DNA from: an uncultured Chloroflexota bacterium
Lineage (GTDB): Bacteria; Chloroflexota; Anaerolineae; Anaerolineales; Villigracilaceae
Direction: 5' to 3'
Assembly: GCA_903837815.1 (NCBI GenBank)
Contig: CAILWD010000268.1
Span: 1 to 12,329, forward strand
Length of the DNA: 12,329 bases
A model generated the notes under the pieces. That model was not told the origin of the DNA. It did no database searches and was given only the letters and a program-made list of their open reading frames with translations. Positions within the stretch are counted from its first letter, which is position 1; every line of letters begins with the position of its first letter. Both the position numbers and the translations under genes were made by a program. Of this stretch, positions 1 through 6,174 are shown piece by piece.

Positions 1-953
1 TGACATTGGCCGCCACCCAGCGCATCAAAACCGGCGGACTGGTCACCAGCCGTGAGGGTGCTTTTTCGGTGGGCATCATCGGCATTGAGCCTGAAAAGGA
101 AGTGAAGGTCAACATCATCGGGCAGAACGTCAAGGAAGGCCGCAACATCACCAGCGACGACCTTGATAACATTCTGATAGGCAAAGGCCTTGCCGATGCG
201 ATGGGCGTAAAAGTAGGCGACCGAATCACCATGGTCGGGAGTTCGCAACACGAGCAAATGCGCCAGCGCACGATGACCATCGTTGGCGTATACGACCTGG
301 GTCTGGCAGACATGGAGAAGCAGGATGTTTACATCTCGCTTCAAGAAGCACAGGCGCTTTATGAAGTGAATGGTTCAACTGAGGTAGCAATCTTCCTTAA
401 TAAGCTCGGTCAGGAAGGCAGCGTGATCGATGCCATGAAACCCGCCCTGCCCGGCTACGAGATTGAATCATTCCAGGCGAATTATCCCGAGCTCGCATCC
501 ACGATCAATACCAAGAGTGGTGTGATGAACGTTTTTAGCGTCATCATCATCGCCATTGCGGGCGTGGGCATTCTCAACCTGCTGTTGATGGCGGTCTACG
601 AACGGACGCGCGAGATCGGCGTGCTGGGCGCGATGGGACTCAAGCCGCGCCAAATTTCTTTGTTATTCATTCTCGAAGGCGCGATGATCGGGTTGGTTGG
701 CGCCGCGGCGGGAGTTGTCCTCGGGTTGGCGATCAACGGCTACTTGATGAAAGTCGGCATCGATTTTGGCAGCGCAATGACCCAGGCAGCGAGTTACATG
801 GCGCTGGTGCAAAGCCGTGTCTATCCCACGCTGGGCATCGAGAGACTTCCCATGCGCGTCTCGATGATCGTGCTTATCTCGGCTCTGGCGGCGCTCATTC
901 CTGCCGCTGAAGCCGGGCGGCGCGAGCCTGCCGAAGCCCTGCATTTTGTATGA
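1..953 (+). CDS. ABC transporter permease, FtsX/MacB type (5' end cut off)
   Basis: This is the C-terminal 316 residues of an integral membrane subunit of an ABC exporter; the reading frame is open through the left edge (first full codon at base 3), so the first transmembrane helix and the start of the extracytoplasmic domain are missing. Visible residues 1-165 match the MacB-type periplasmic core domain, with the family pattern of a Gr-x-l segment followed by LIGKGLADAMGVKVGDRI. Three membrane helices follow at about 173-197, 219-243 and 285-304. The cytoplasmic YERTREIG segment after the first of these, and the terminal R-x-x-P-x-E-A-L signature, are hallmarks of FtsX/MacB/LolC-E permeases. 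It ends 8 bases before the next permease, which it probably pairs with. The substrate cannot be read from the sequence; export of a lipid, peptide or drug-like compound are all possible. Confidence 0.9.
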   Translation, partial: TLAATQRIKTGGLVTSREGAFSVGIIGIEPEKEVKVNIIGQNVKEGRNITSDDLDNILIGKGLADAMGVKVGDRITMVGSSQHEQMRQRTMTIVGVYDLGLADMEKQDVYISLQEAQALYEVNGSTEVAIFLNKLGQEGSVIDAMKPALPGYEIESFQANYPELASTINTKSGVMNVFSVIIIAIAGVGILNLLLMAVYERTREIGVLGAMGLKPRQISLLFILEGAMIGLVGAAAGVVLGLAINGYLMKVGIDFGSAMTQAASYMALVQSRVYPTLGIERLPMRVSMIVLISALAALIPAAEAGRREPAEALHFV

Positions 954-961
954 GGTGAGCC

Positions 962-2182
962 ATGATGCAAATTCTAAAAATGGCTTTTCGTGATTTAGGC
1001 CGCAACCGCCGGCGTTCGTTCTTTTCTGCGCTGGCAGTGGGCGGCGGACTTGCGCTGTTGATTCTGATGGCATCTGTGGTGGAAGGTGAGATGGGCGGCG
1101 CGCTCGAAAACGCCATCAAACTCCAAAGCGGACATATCCAAATTCGAGCGGCGACTTACGATGAAAACAAGTCGAGCCTCAAGTGGGAGGATTTGGTCGC
1201 CAACCCCGATGAAATCGCAACCAAGATTGCTGCGCTCGATCAAGTCAAGGCTGCGACTCCGCGTCTGTATGCGACTGGCTTCCTCTCGTCGGGGACTCAA
1301 TCTGCAAGCGCGAAAATCACGGGCATCGATTCGCTGTCATCCGCGAACGACCCATATCGCGAAGGAATCATCAGCGGAAATTACCTGACTCCCGACGACC
1401 GCGAATCAGTGCTGATCGGCAGACCGATGGCGGAAAAATTAAACTTGAAAGTCGGTGACAACGTTGGCCTCTCACTCAACACCGCAGACGGCAATGTCCA
1501 GGAACAAACTTTTACCGTGAAGGGAATCTACACCACCAACACGTATGGGTTTGACAGTTCGACTGTTTTCCTGCCGATTACCAAAGTGCAGGCCATGACG
1601 CGGACGGAGAATCATGCCAGCACAGTTTTTGTGATACTCAAAGATACAGCGATGACCGACACCGTTGCGCCCGCGCTTAGCGTCTCTTCCGAACTGCAAG
1701 TCAAAACTTGGCGGGATTTGAATACCCTGTTCGTGGAATGGGAAGCAATGGCGCAGAGTTATATCGGCTTTCTTTACCTGATCATTTTGGCTATCTCCGT
1801 CTCGGTCATCATCAACACGCTGATTATGTCGGTCTACGAGCGTACGCGAGAGATCGGCATCCTTTCCGCGATTGGTATGCGAGGCGGCCGCATTCTGGCG
1901 CTGTTCCTTGCGGAATCATCCCTGCTGGCGGTTGGCGGTGTGATCATGGGCTTGCTCATTGGCGTGCTGGCAACCATGTGGTTCAACGTCAACGGATTTT
2001 ATGTCGGCAACATGGGCTTGCAAGGCATTGCCATCACCGATACCGTTTATGCCAAGTTGACCATGGACAATCTCATTAACCTGACCATCATGACCTTCGT
2101 GGCCACGATATTGGCTGGGCTTTACCCCGCTGTGATGGCTTCCCGTATGCAACCGGTCGAAGCCTTGCGCGCTGAAAAATAA
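962..2182 (+). CDS. ABC transporter permease, FtsX/MacB type (second subunit)
   Basis: A complete 406-residue permease. One helix lies at about 20-40, a MacB-type extracytoplasmic core domain at 41-260, and helices at about 266-290, 311-338 and 372-393. YERTREIG at 292-299 and the C-terminal R-x-x-P-x-E-A-L at 395-402 are shared with the preceding permease, as is the general layout, so the two are paralogs and likely form a heterodimer. The N-terminal RNRRRSF motif before helix 1 is typical of the family. A Shine-Dalgarno-like GAGGTGA (952-958) overlaps the stop of the upstream gene. There are two adjacent ATG codons, 962 and 965, and the second has the better spacing, so the true start may be 965. 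Tight spacing points to translational coupling. The family is sure; the transported compound is unknown. Confidence 0.93.
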   Translation: MMQILKMAFRDLGRNRRRSFFSALAVGGGLALLILMASVVEGEMGGALENAIKLQSGHIQIRAATYDENKSSLKWEDLVANPDEIATKIAALDQVKAATPRLYATGFLSSGTQSASAKITGIDSLSSANDPYREGIISGNYLTPDDRESVLIGRPMAEKLNLKVGDNVGLSLNTADGNVQEQTFTVKGIYTTNTYGFDSSTVFLPITKVQAMTRTENHASTVFVILKDTAMTDTVAPALSVSSELQVKTWRDLNTLFVEWEAMAQSYIGFLYLIILAISVSVIINTLIMSVYERTREIGILSAIGMRGGRILALFLAESSLLAVGGVIMGLLIGVLATMWFNVNGFYVGNMGLQGIAITDTVYAKLTMDNLINLTIMTFVATILAGLYPAVMASRMQPVEALRAEK

Positions 2183-2191
2183 AAAATGGAC

Positions 2192-2237
2192 TCCAACGTC
2201 CCCCGACGTTGGAAAAACGAAAGTCAGGAGACTTTCG
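2192..2237. repeat. Two tandem perfect hairpins between permease and ATPase genes
   Basis: TCCAACGTC (2192-2200), loop CCCC, GACGTTGGA (2205-2213) forms a 9-bp perfect stem. Four bases later CGAAAGTC (2218-2225), loop AGGA, GACTTTCG (2230-2237) forms an 8-bp perfect stem. Neither is followed by a T run on the + strand, so they do not look like a terminator for the permease mRNA. On the minus strand an A/T-rich stretch (2171-2186) follows the first hairpin, but no minus-strand gene is present to be terminated. They could be mRNA-stability or processing elements that set the ratio of ATPase to permease, or copies of a dispersed palindromic repeat. Confidence 0.75.
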
Positions 2238-2257
2238 AGCCCACAAGGAGAAATATC

Positions 2258-2941
2258 ATGGAAGTCGTAAAAATCGAAAACGTCACCCGTGTGTATCAAG
2301 TCGGAAAGGTCGAGACGCAGGCATTGCGCGGCGTAAGTTTATCAATCGCGAATGGAGAATTCACAGCATTGGTTGGCCCTTCGGGTTCGGGCAAGACCAC
2401 GCTGCTGCAAATGATCGGCTGCCTCGACCAACCAACCGCAGGGCGTGTCTTCATCAACGGCAAGGATGTCACCACCCTCAATCGAAATCAACGCGCCGAT
2501 ACCCGCCGTGGGACGATTGGATTCATTTTCCAATTCTTTGCTCTGATTCCCACACTTACCGCGTACGAGAATGTAGAAATGCCTCTCTTGCTCAACGGCC
2601 ACTCGCCCAAAGAACGCCGAGAGCGCGTGATGGATTTACTCAAGGCAGTTGACCTTGTCGATCGCGCCAACAACCGTCCCGATCAACTCTCCGGCGGACA
2701 GCAGCAGCGGGTGGCTGTCGCCCGCGCCCTGGCATCCCAGCCAACCCTGATCCTCGCCGACGAGCCAACCGCCAACCTCGACACCACAAACGGCCATCAG
2801 GTCATGGACATCATGAAGAAGTTGAACAAGGAAACTGGCGTCACCTTCGTCTTCGCCACCCACGACCCGCGCGTCATCAGTTACGCAGACCGTGTCGTGA
2901 CTCTGGAAGATGGGATGATCGCAAAGGACACCCAAAAATAA
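2258..2941 (+). CDS. ABC transporter ATP-binding protein, MacB/LolD family
   Basis: A 227-residue ATPase that powers the adjacent permeases from the cytoplasmic side. All motifs are intact: Walker A GPSGSGKTT (40-48), Q-loop Gln92 in a stretch like the family's FQxxxLxPxLTAxENVxxPL, signature LSGGQQQR (144-151), Walker B LILADEP (164-170), D-loop ANLD (172-175) and the H-loop histidine 202. Its length matches MacB-N/LolD-type stand-alone ATPases. The start is placed at ATG 2258 because AAGGAG (2245-2250) sits 7 bases upstream and the protein then begins with the usual beta strand (EVVKIENVTRVYQ). An in-frame ATG at 2186 would add 24 residues encoded by the two hairpins, which is unlikely. Family assignment is secure; LolD itself is not implied because its partners here are of the MacB style. 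Confidence 0.95.
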   Translation: MEVVKIENVTRVYQVGKVETQALRGVSLSIANGEFTALVGPSGSGKTTLLQMIGCLDQPTAGRVFINGKDVTTLNRNQRADTRRGTIGFIFQFFALIPTLTAYENVEMPLLLNGHSPKERRERVMDLLKAVDLVDRANNRPDQLSGGQQQRVAVARALASQPTLILADEPTANLDTTNGHQVMDIMKKLNKETGVTFVFATHDPRVISYADRVVTLEDGMIAKDTQK

Positions 2942-2962
2942 AACCTGTGCAAAACCTGTGCA
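2941..2962. repeat. 11-bp tandem direct repeat AAACCTGTGCA x2
   Basis: AAACCTGTGCA occurs at 2941-2951 and again, with no gap, at 2952-2962, starting at the last base of the ATPase stop codon. The spacing of 11 bp puts both copies on nearly the same face of the helix, which would suit a regulator binding two half sites. They lie immediately upstream of a candidate -10 box. A chance duplication by slippage is also possible. Confidence 0.7.
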
Positions 2963-2965
2963 GTC

Positions 2966-2974
2966 TGGTAAAAT
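2966..2974 (+). promoter_or_regulatory. Candidate extended -10 promoter for the adaptor genes
   Basis: TGGTAAAAT (2966-2974) fits an extended -10 box (TGn followed by TAAAAT, one mismatch to TATAAT). The base stretch 17 bp upstream (TGTGCA, 2946-2951) is a poor -35 match, which is tolerated in extended -10 promoters. If active it would give the two adaptor genes a promoter separate from that of the permeases and ATPase. The evidence is a short motif only. Confidence 0.3.
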
Positions 2975-2990
2975 CAGGAGAAACTTGCAA

Positions 2991-3011
2991 GGGCGCGTTT
3001 GAAACGCGCCC
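2991..3011 (+). terminator. GC-rich hairpin in front of the first adaptor gene
   Basis: GGGCGCGTT (2991-2999), loop TGA, AACGCGCCC (3003-3011) gives a 9-bp, very GC-rich stem. Only CTTTC follows, so it is a weak intrinsic terminator at best. It ends 7 bases before the GGAGA ribosome binding site (3019-3023) and does not cover it. Partial termination after the ATPase, an attenuator, or a 5' stabilising hairpin for the adaptor mRNA are all possible. Confidence 0.5.
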
Positions 3012-3029
3012 CTTTCACGGAGAAAACAA

Positions 3030-3824
3030 ATGAAGAAAGCCCTGTTGATATTTATCGTCATCCTTACCCTTGCCCTGTCTGCTTGCGCCACACCCGCCGC
3101 GACGGAGGCAGTCCCCACCGTCTCGCTCGGCTCCGCTGCCGCAGAAGCCCCCGCCGCATCCTCCGGTCAGCCAAGCGCCTCGGCAATCGTTGTGCCGGTC
3201 GAAAAGGTGGAGCTATCCTTCCCGCTTTCGGGCGTGGTCAAAACCGTCGAAGTGGAAACGGGCGACGCAGTCAAGGCTGGAGATGTCCTCGCGGCGCTCG
3301 ACACTGCCATCCTCGAAGCAAAGGTCAGGGAAGCCGAATCCGCCGTCGTCACCGAGCAAACCCAGGTCGCGTACATCATCCGCACCCAGGTGGATAACGA
3401 AAGGCTCGAAGCCGCCAAAGCCGACGTTGATCGCGCCCAAGCCGCAGTGGACATCGCCAAAGCCCAACTCGCGCAAGCCACCCTCACCGCGCCCATTGGC
3501 GGCACGATTGCATCGGTCGATATTTCGCCCGCTGAATTTGCCAACCCTGGTCAAATCGTGATCGTGCTTGGCGACCTTACCCACTTCCAAATCGAAACCA
3601 CAGACCTCAGCGAAAAAGACGTGCCGAAGATCGAAGTTGGTCAAAACGCCTCCGTTTTTATCGAAGCGCTCGGTCAGGGTTTCAACGGCAAGGTGGTGGA
3701 CATCGCGCGGGTTTCTGAAACCGTCGGCGGCGACGTGGTTTTCAAAGTCACCGTCGAACTCGACGACCAGCCCGAAGGCTTGCGCTGGGGCATGAGCGCC
3801 GATGTCAAGATTGCGGCTGAATAA
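3030..3824 (+). CDS. Membrane-fusion-type adaptor lipoprotein of the ABC exporter (first copy)
   Basis: A 264-residue HlyD/MacA-like adaptor. Residues 1-19 are a lipoprotein signal peptide (MKK, hydrophobic core, lipobox LSAC with Cys19), so the mature protein is anchored by lipid on the outer face of the membrane. An Ala/Pro-rich linker (20-50) follows. Residues about 58-91 are the first half of a biotinyl-lipoyl-like domain (SGVVKTVEVETGDAVKAGDV), 94-150 an Ala/Glu/Arg-rich alpha hairpin, 152-180 the second lipoyl half (TAPIGGTI), and 183-264 a beta-barrel region. GGAGA (3019-3023) sits 6 bases before the ATG. It lies directly after the ATPase and before a paralog, so it most likely works with this ABC exporter. 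It is short for the family because the alpha hairpin is short. Confidence 0.88.
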   Translation: MKKALLIFIVILTLALSACATPAATEAVPTVSLGSAAAEAPAASSGQPSASAIVVPVEKVELSFPLSGVVKTVEVETGDAVKAGDVLAALDTAILEAKVREAESAVVTEQTQVAYIIRTQVDNERLEAAKADVDRAQAAVDIAKAQLAQATLTAPIGGTIASVDISPAEFANPGQIVIVLGDLTHFQIETTDLSEKDVPKIEVGQNASVFIEALGQGFNGKVVDIARVSETVGGDVVFKVTVELDDQPEGLRWGMSADVKIAAE

Positions 3825-3833
3825 GAGGCTGTC

Positions 3834-4634
3834 ATGAAAAAGATTTTTTGGATGACTCTGCCCGCGTTGAGTTTGATTCTCGCCGCATGTGGAGTCAGCG
3901 CCCCAGCCGCCACCCCGCCCCCTTCTGCCGCGCCGACAGTTGAATCGGCTCCTTCGGGTCTTCTCCTCACTGGAGGCGTCGTCGCATCTGCCGAAGCCCA
4001 GCCCGCGCAAGAAACGCAAATGAGTTTTGCCATCTCCGCGCCTGTGAAGGAAGTACTGGTTGAGAAAGGCGATTTGGTCAAGGCAGGTCAGCCGCTGATA
4101 ACGCTTTATACGCCCGACCTCGAAGGCGAAGTGACCCGCGCCGAACTCGCCGCCAAAGCAGGCGAACTCGAATATTCCTACTGGATTCCGCGCCGCTGGG
4201 ATCGTCCGCCCGAAAGAAGGCAGCAAGCCGAAGCTGAATGGAACCAGACCAAATTGACGCTGGAAGTCGCCCGCGCCTCTTTAGCCCAATCCACAATTTA
4301 CGCGCCATTCGACTCAACTGTGGTGGATGTCAGCGTTCAGTTCGGTGAAATGGCGCAGACAGGTCAGGTGGTCATCACGCTGGCTGACCTGGCTCACATG
4401 CAAATCGAAACAACCGACTTGAGCGAACGCGATGTGCCGTCGGTGCAAATCGGGCAGACTGCCAACGTCTACCTCGAAGCGCTCGACATCACGGTCACAG
4501 GCAAGGTGACGAAAATCTCACCCATGTCCGAAACCGTCGGCGGTGACGTGGTTTACCCCGTCACAATCGAATTGGACGAACAACCCGAAGGTCTACTGTG
4601 GGGCATGAGCGCGGAAGTTGAAGTTGTGGAGTAA
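3834..4634 (+). CDS. Membrane-fusion-type adaptor lipoprotein of the ABC exporter (second copy)
   Basis: A 266-residue paralog of the preceding gene. It has its own lipoprotein signal (lipobox LAAC, Cys19), a Pro/Ala-rich linker, a lipoyl-like half at about 64-92 (VEKGDLVKAGQPL), an alpha hairpin at about 95-152, the second lipoyl half from IYAPFD (155-160), and a beta barrel. The barrel is very close to that of the first copy: QIETTDLSERDVP (190-202) and SETVGGDVV (232-240) are nearly unchanged, while linker and hairpin differ. The hairpin tip carries a distinctive Arg/Trp/Pro-rich turn at about 117-130 (WIPRRWDRPPERRQ) that the first copy lacks. AAGAGG (3823-3828) overlaps the upstream stop and sits 5 bases before the ATG, so translation is probably coupled. 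The two may form a mixed adaptor ring or serve the same pump in series; this is inference. Confidence 0.87.
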   Translation: MKKIFWMTLPALSLILAACGVSAPAATPPPSAAPTVESAPSGLLLTGGVVASAEAQPAQETQMSFAISAPVKEVLVEKGDLVKAGQPLITLYTPDLEGEVTRAELAAKAGELEYSYWIPRRWDRPPERRQQAEAEWNQTKLTLEVARASLAQSTIYAPFDSTVVDVSVQFGEMAQTGQVVITLADLAHMQIETTDLSERDVPSVQIGQTANVYLEALDITVTGKVTKISPMSETVGGDVVYPVTIELDEQPEGLLWGMSAEVEVVE

Positions 4635-4658
4635 GGCTGGCAGGTAAGTAAATGCGAT

Positions 4659-4696
4659 CATCAACAAGTAAACGGTTGCCCGTTTACTTGTTGATG
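4659..4696. repeat. Perfect 17-bp-stem palindrome downstream of the exporter genes
   Basis: CATCAACAAGTAAACGG (4659-4675), loop TTGC, and its exact reverse complement (4680-4696) form a 17-bp stem. No T run follows on either strand, so it is not a standard intrinsic terminator, although it lies between the last adaptor gene and the candidate promoter of the next gene, where a terminator would be expected. It may end or protect the exporter mRNA, or be a dispersed palindromic element. Confidence 0.8.
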
Positions 4697-4753
4697 CAAA
4701 TACACAGGGGGAAAGGCTTTCTTTTATATTTCCATTGTTTCCTGCTTAGCTAT

Positions 4754-4759
4754 TATAAT
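4754..4759 (+). promoter_or_regulatory. Candidate -10 box for the nfeD-like gene
   Basis: A perfect TATAAT lies 23 bases before the ATG at 4783. The -35 region is weak: TTTCCA (4729-4734) matches TTGACA at four of six positions but at a 19-bp spacing, while TTGTTT (4735-4740) is too close. The stretch 4701-4760 is AT-rich compared with its surroundings, which fits a promoter between two transcription units. Confidence 0.45.
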
Positions 4760-4782
4760 GACCACAGAAACAGGATATAACC

Positions 4783-6090
4783 ATGAAACTGATTCGCATT
4801 ACCCTTTTAACCCTTCTGCTGGCGCTGGGGTTTTCGTCCCTGGCGGGCGCGCAAAACGACAAACCGCTGGCAATTGTCATGACTGCCGAGGGGCCGATCG
4901 TGCCGCCGATGCGGGAATACTTTCAGCGCGGAATCCAAACCGCCGAACAACGGGATGCGGAACTGCTCATCATCGAGTTGAACACCCCCGGCGGCAGCGT
5001 GGACACGATGCTGGACATCATTCAGGATATTCGCTCCAGCGAGGTGCCAGTGGTGGTTTACGTTGCCCCGAAGAACGCCATTGCGGGCAGCGCGGGCGCA
5101 TTGATTACGATGGCGGGTCACGCCTCAGCAATGGCGCCGGATACGGTCATCGGCGCGGCAAGCCCGATTCAAGGCTCGGGCGAGAATATGCAATCCACGT
5201 TGGAGAGCAAGGTCAAGGAAACGCTTAAAGCCAAGGCTCGCTCGCTGGTGGAAAATCGCGGCGAGGAAGCCACGCGACTTGCAGAGGCGATGATCGACGA
5301 TGCGACAGCCGTCACCGCAAAAGAAGCGCTCGACGCCAAATTGATCGACTTCATCGCCGACGACACAGAAGACCTGTTGCAGGCGCTCGACGGATTCAAG
5401 ATCAAAACGGAGGACGGCGAACGGGCGTTGAACACCGAAAACATCGTCACCGAAAATTTGGAAATCAGTTTCATCGAACAACTGTTGCTGACTCTCACCG
5501 ACCCGAACATCGCCTTCCTTTTGCTTGCCATCGGCGTGCAGGCGATCCTCATCGAGATTTCCAGCCCCGGCGGATGGGTGGCGGGTTTCATCGGCGCGGT
5601 CTGCCTGACACTGGCAATTTACGGCATGGGCGTGCTGACTGTCAACTGGTTCGGGTTGATCTTCCTGCTGATTGCCTTTGTGCTGTTCATCCTCGATATA
5701 AAAGCGCCCACGCATGGCGCATTGACGACGGCGGGCGTAGCTTCGTTCATCGTCGGAGCGCTGGTGCTGTTCAACTCGCCTGGCACGCCGCAATTCCAGC
5801 GCGTGTCGGTTCCGCTGGTGGTTGGCATGGGAATCTTTCTTGGCTTGTTGTTCTTTGGAATTTTGCTGATTGCCCTCCGCGCCCAGCGCCGCCCGGTCCA
5901 GACCGGGAGCGAATCTCTGCCTGGAAAAACAGGATCAGCCAAAACGGCGGTCGGGAGCGAGGGTCAGGTTCAGGTGGGCAGCGAATTGTGGAGCGCAGAA
6001 AAAGCCGAAGGGTCAGAACCCATCGGTAAGGGCGACCCAATTGAGGTTGTCGAAGTGCGCGGATTGAGATTGATTGTCAGAAAAAAATAA
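4783..6090 (+). CDS. Long-form NfeD membrane-bound serine protease (ClpP-class)
   Basis: A 435-residue protein with the full long-NfeD layout. Residues 1-23 are a signal peptide or anchor. Residues 28-200 form a ClpP/SppA-type protease domain facing outside. NTPGGSVD (67-74) is the oxyanion-forming segment, Ser103 in AGSAGAL is the expected nucleophile, and Lys143 or Lys145 is the probable general base by analogy with the Ser-Lys dyad of the archaeal homolog PH1510. Four or five membrane helices occupy about 243-366. The C-terminal 383-435 is an NfeD OB-fold-like domain ending in VEVRGLRLIVRKK. Known relatives cleave the C-terminal tail of stomatin-like (SPFH) proteins and take part in membrane quality control. 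No SPFH gene is in this window. AGGAT (4772-4776) serves the ATG. Confidence 0.92.
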   Translation: MKLIRITLLTLLLALGFSSLAGAQNDKPLAIVMTAEGPIVPPMREYFQRGIQTAEQRDAELLIIELNTPGGSVDTMLDIIQDIRSSEVPVVVYVAPKNAIAGSAGALITMAGHASAMAPDTVIGAASPIQGSGENMQSTLESKVKETLKAKARSLVENRGEEATRLAEAMIDDATAVTAKEALDAKLIDFIADDTEDLLQALDGFKIKTEDGERALNTENIVTENLEISFIEQLLLTLTDPNIAFLLLAIGVQAILIEISSPGGWVAGFIGAVCLTLAIYGMGVLTVNWFGLIFLLIAFVLFILDIKAPTHGALTTAGVASFIVGALVLFNSPGTPQFQRVSVPLVVGMGIFLGLLFFGILLIALRAQRRPVQTGSESLPGKTGSAKTAVGSEGQVQVGSELWSAEKAEGSEPIGKGDPIEVVEVRGLRLIVRKK

Positions 6091-6091
6091 A

Positions 6092-6153
6092 GTGTCGAAG
6101 TGTCAGGTGTCAAAAGTGTCAGGCGACACTTCGACACGCGACACTTTTGACAC
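6092..6153. repeat. Interleaved inverted repeat A-B-A'-B' made of GTGTC/GACAC words
   Basis: Arm A GTGTCGAAGTGTC (6092-6104) has its exact reverse complement A' at 6125-6137. Arm B GTGTCAAAAGTGTC (6107-6120) has its exact reverse complement B' at 6140-6153. The order A-B-A'-B' is interleaved rather than nested. Every arm consists of two pentamers, so the element contains GTGTC four times, then GACAC four times. Alternative folds are a 13-bp A:A' stem, a 14-bp B:B' stem, or one nested hairpin of four 5-bp helices with internal loops. It fills 62 of the 84 bases between the nfeD-like gene and lipA and ends 8 bases before the lipA ribosome binding site. No T run follows. It may be a repeat element, a protein binding array or an RNA switch; its role is unknown. 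Confidence 0.9.
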
Positions 6154-6174
6154 AGTTTGAATAAGGATTAAAAA

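Noticed and set aside
2186..2257. Upstream ATG at 2186 as the ATPase start
   Set aside because: It would translate the two hairpins into a 24-residue extension unlike the family, while ATG 2258 has a strong ribosome binding site and gives the normal N-terminus.
2976..3002. Possible five-codon leader peptide starting with TTG 2985 after AGGAG
   Set aside because: Too short and based on a rare start codon; there is no codon bias that would suggest attenuation.
3213..4226. Long open frame of 337 codons on the minus strand across the adaptor genes
   Set aside because: It is a shadow of the two adaptor genes: its product is low-complexity Gly/Arg-rich, it has no ribosome binding site, and both + strand proteins have clear family motifs.
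6092..6153. Intrinsic terminator or CRISPR-like array in the GTGTC element
   Set aside because: No T run follows on the + strand, and the repeat units are 5 bases with 2-4 base spacers in opposite orientations, unlike a CRISPR array.
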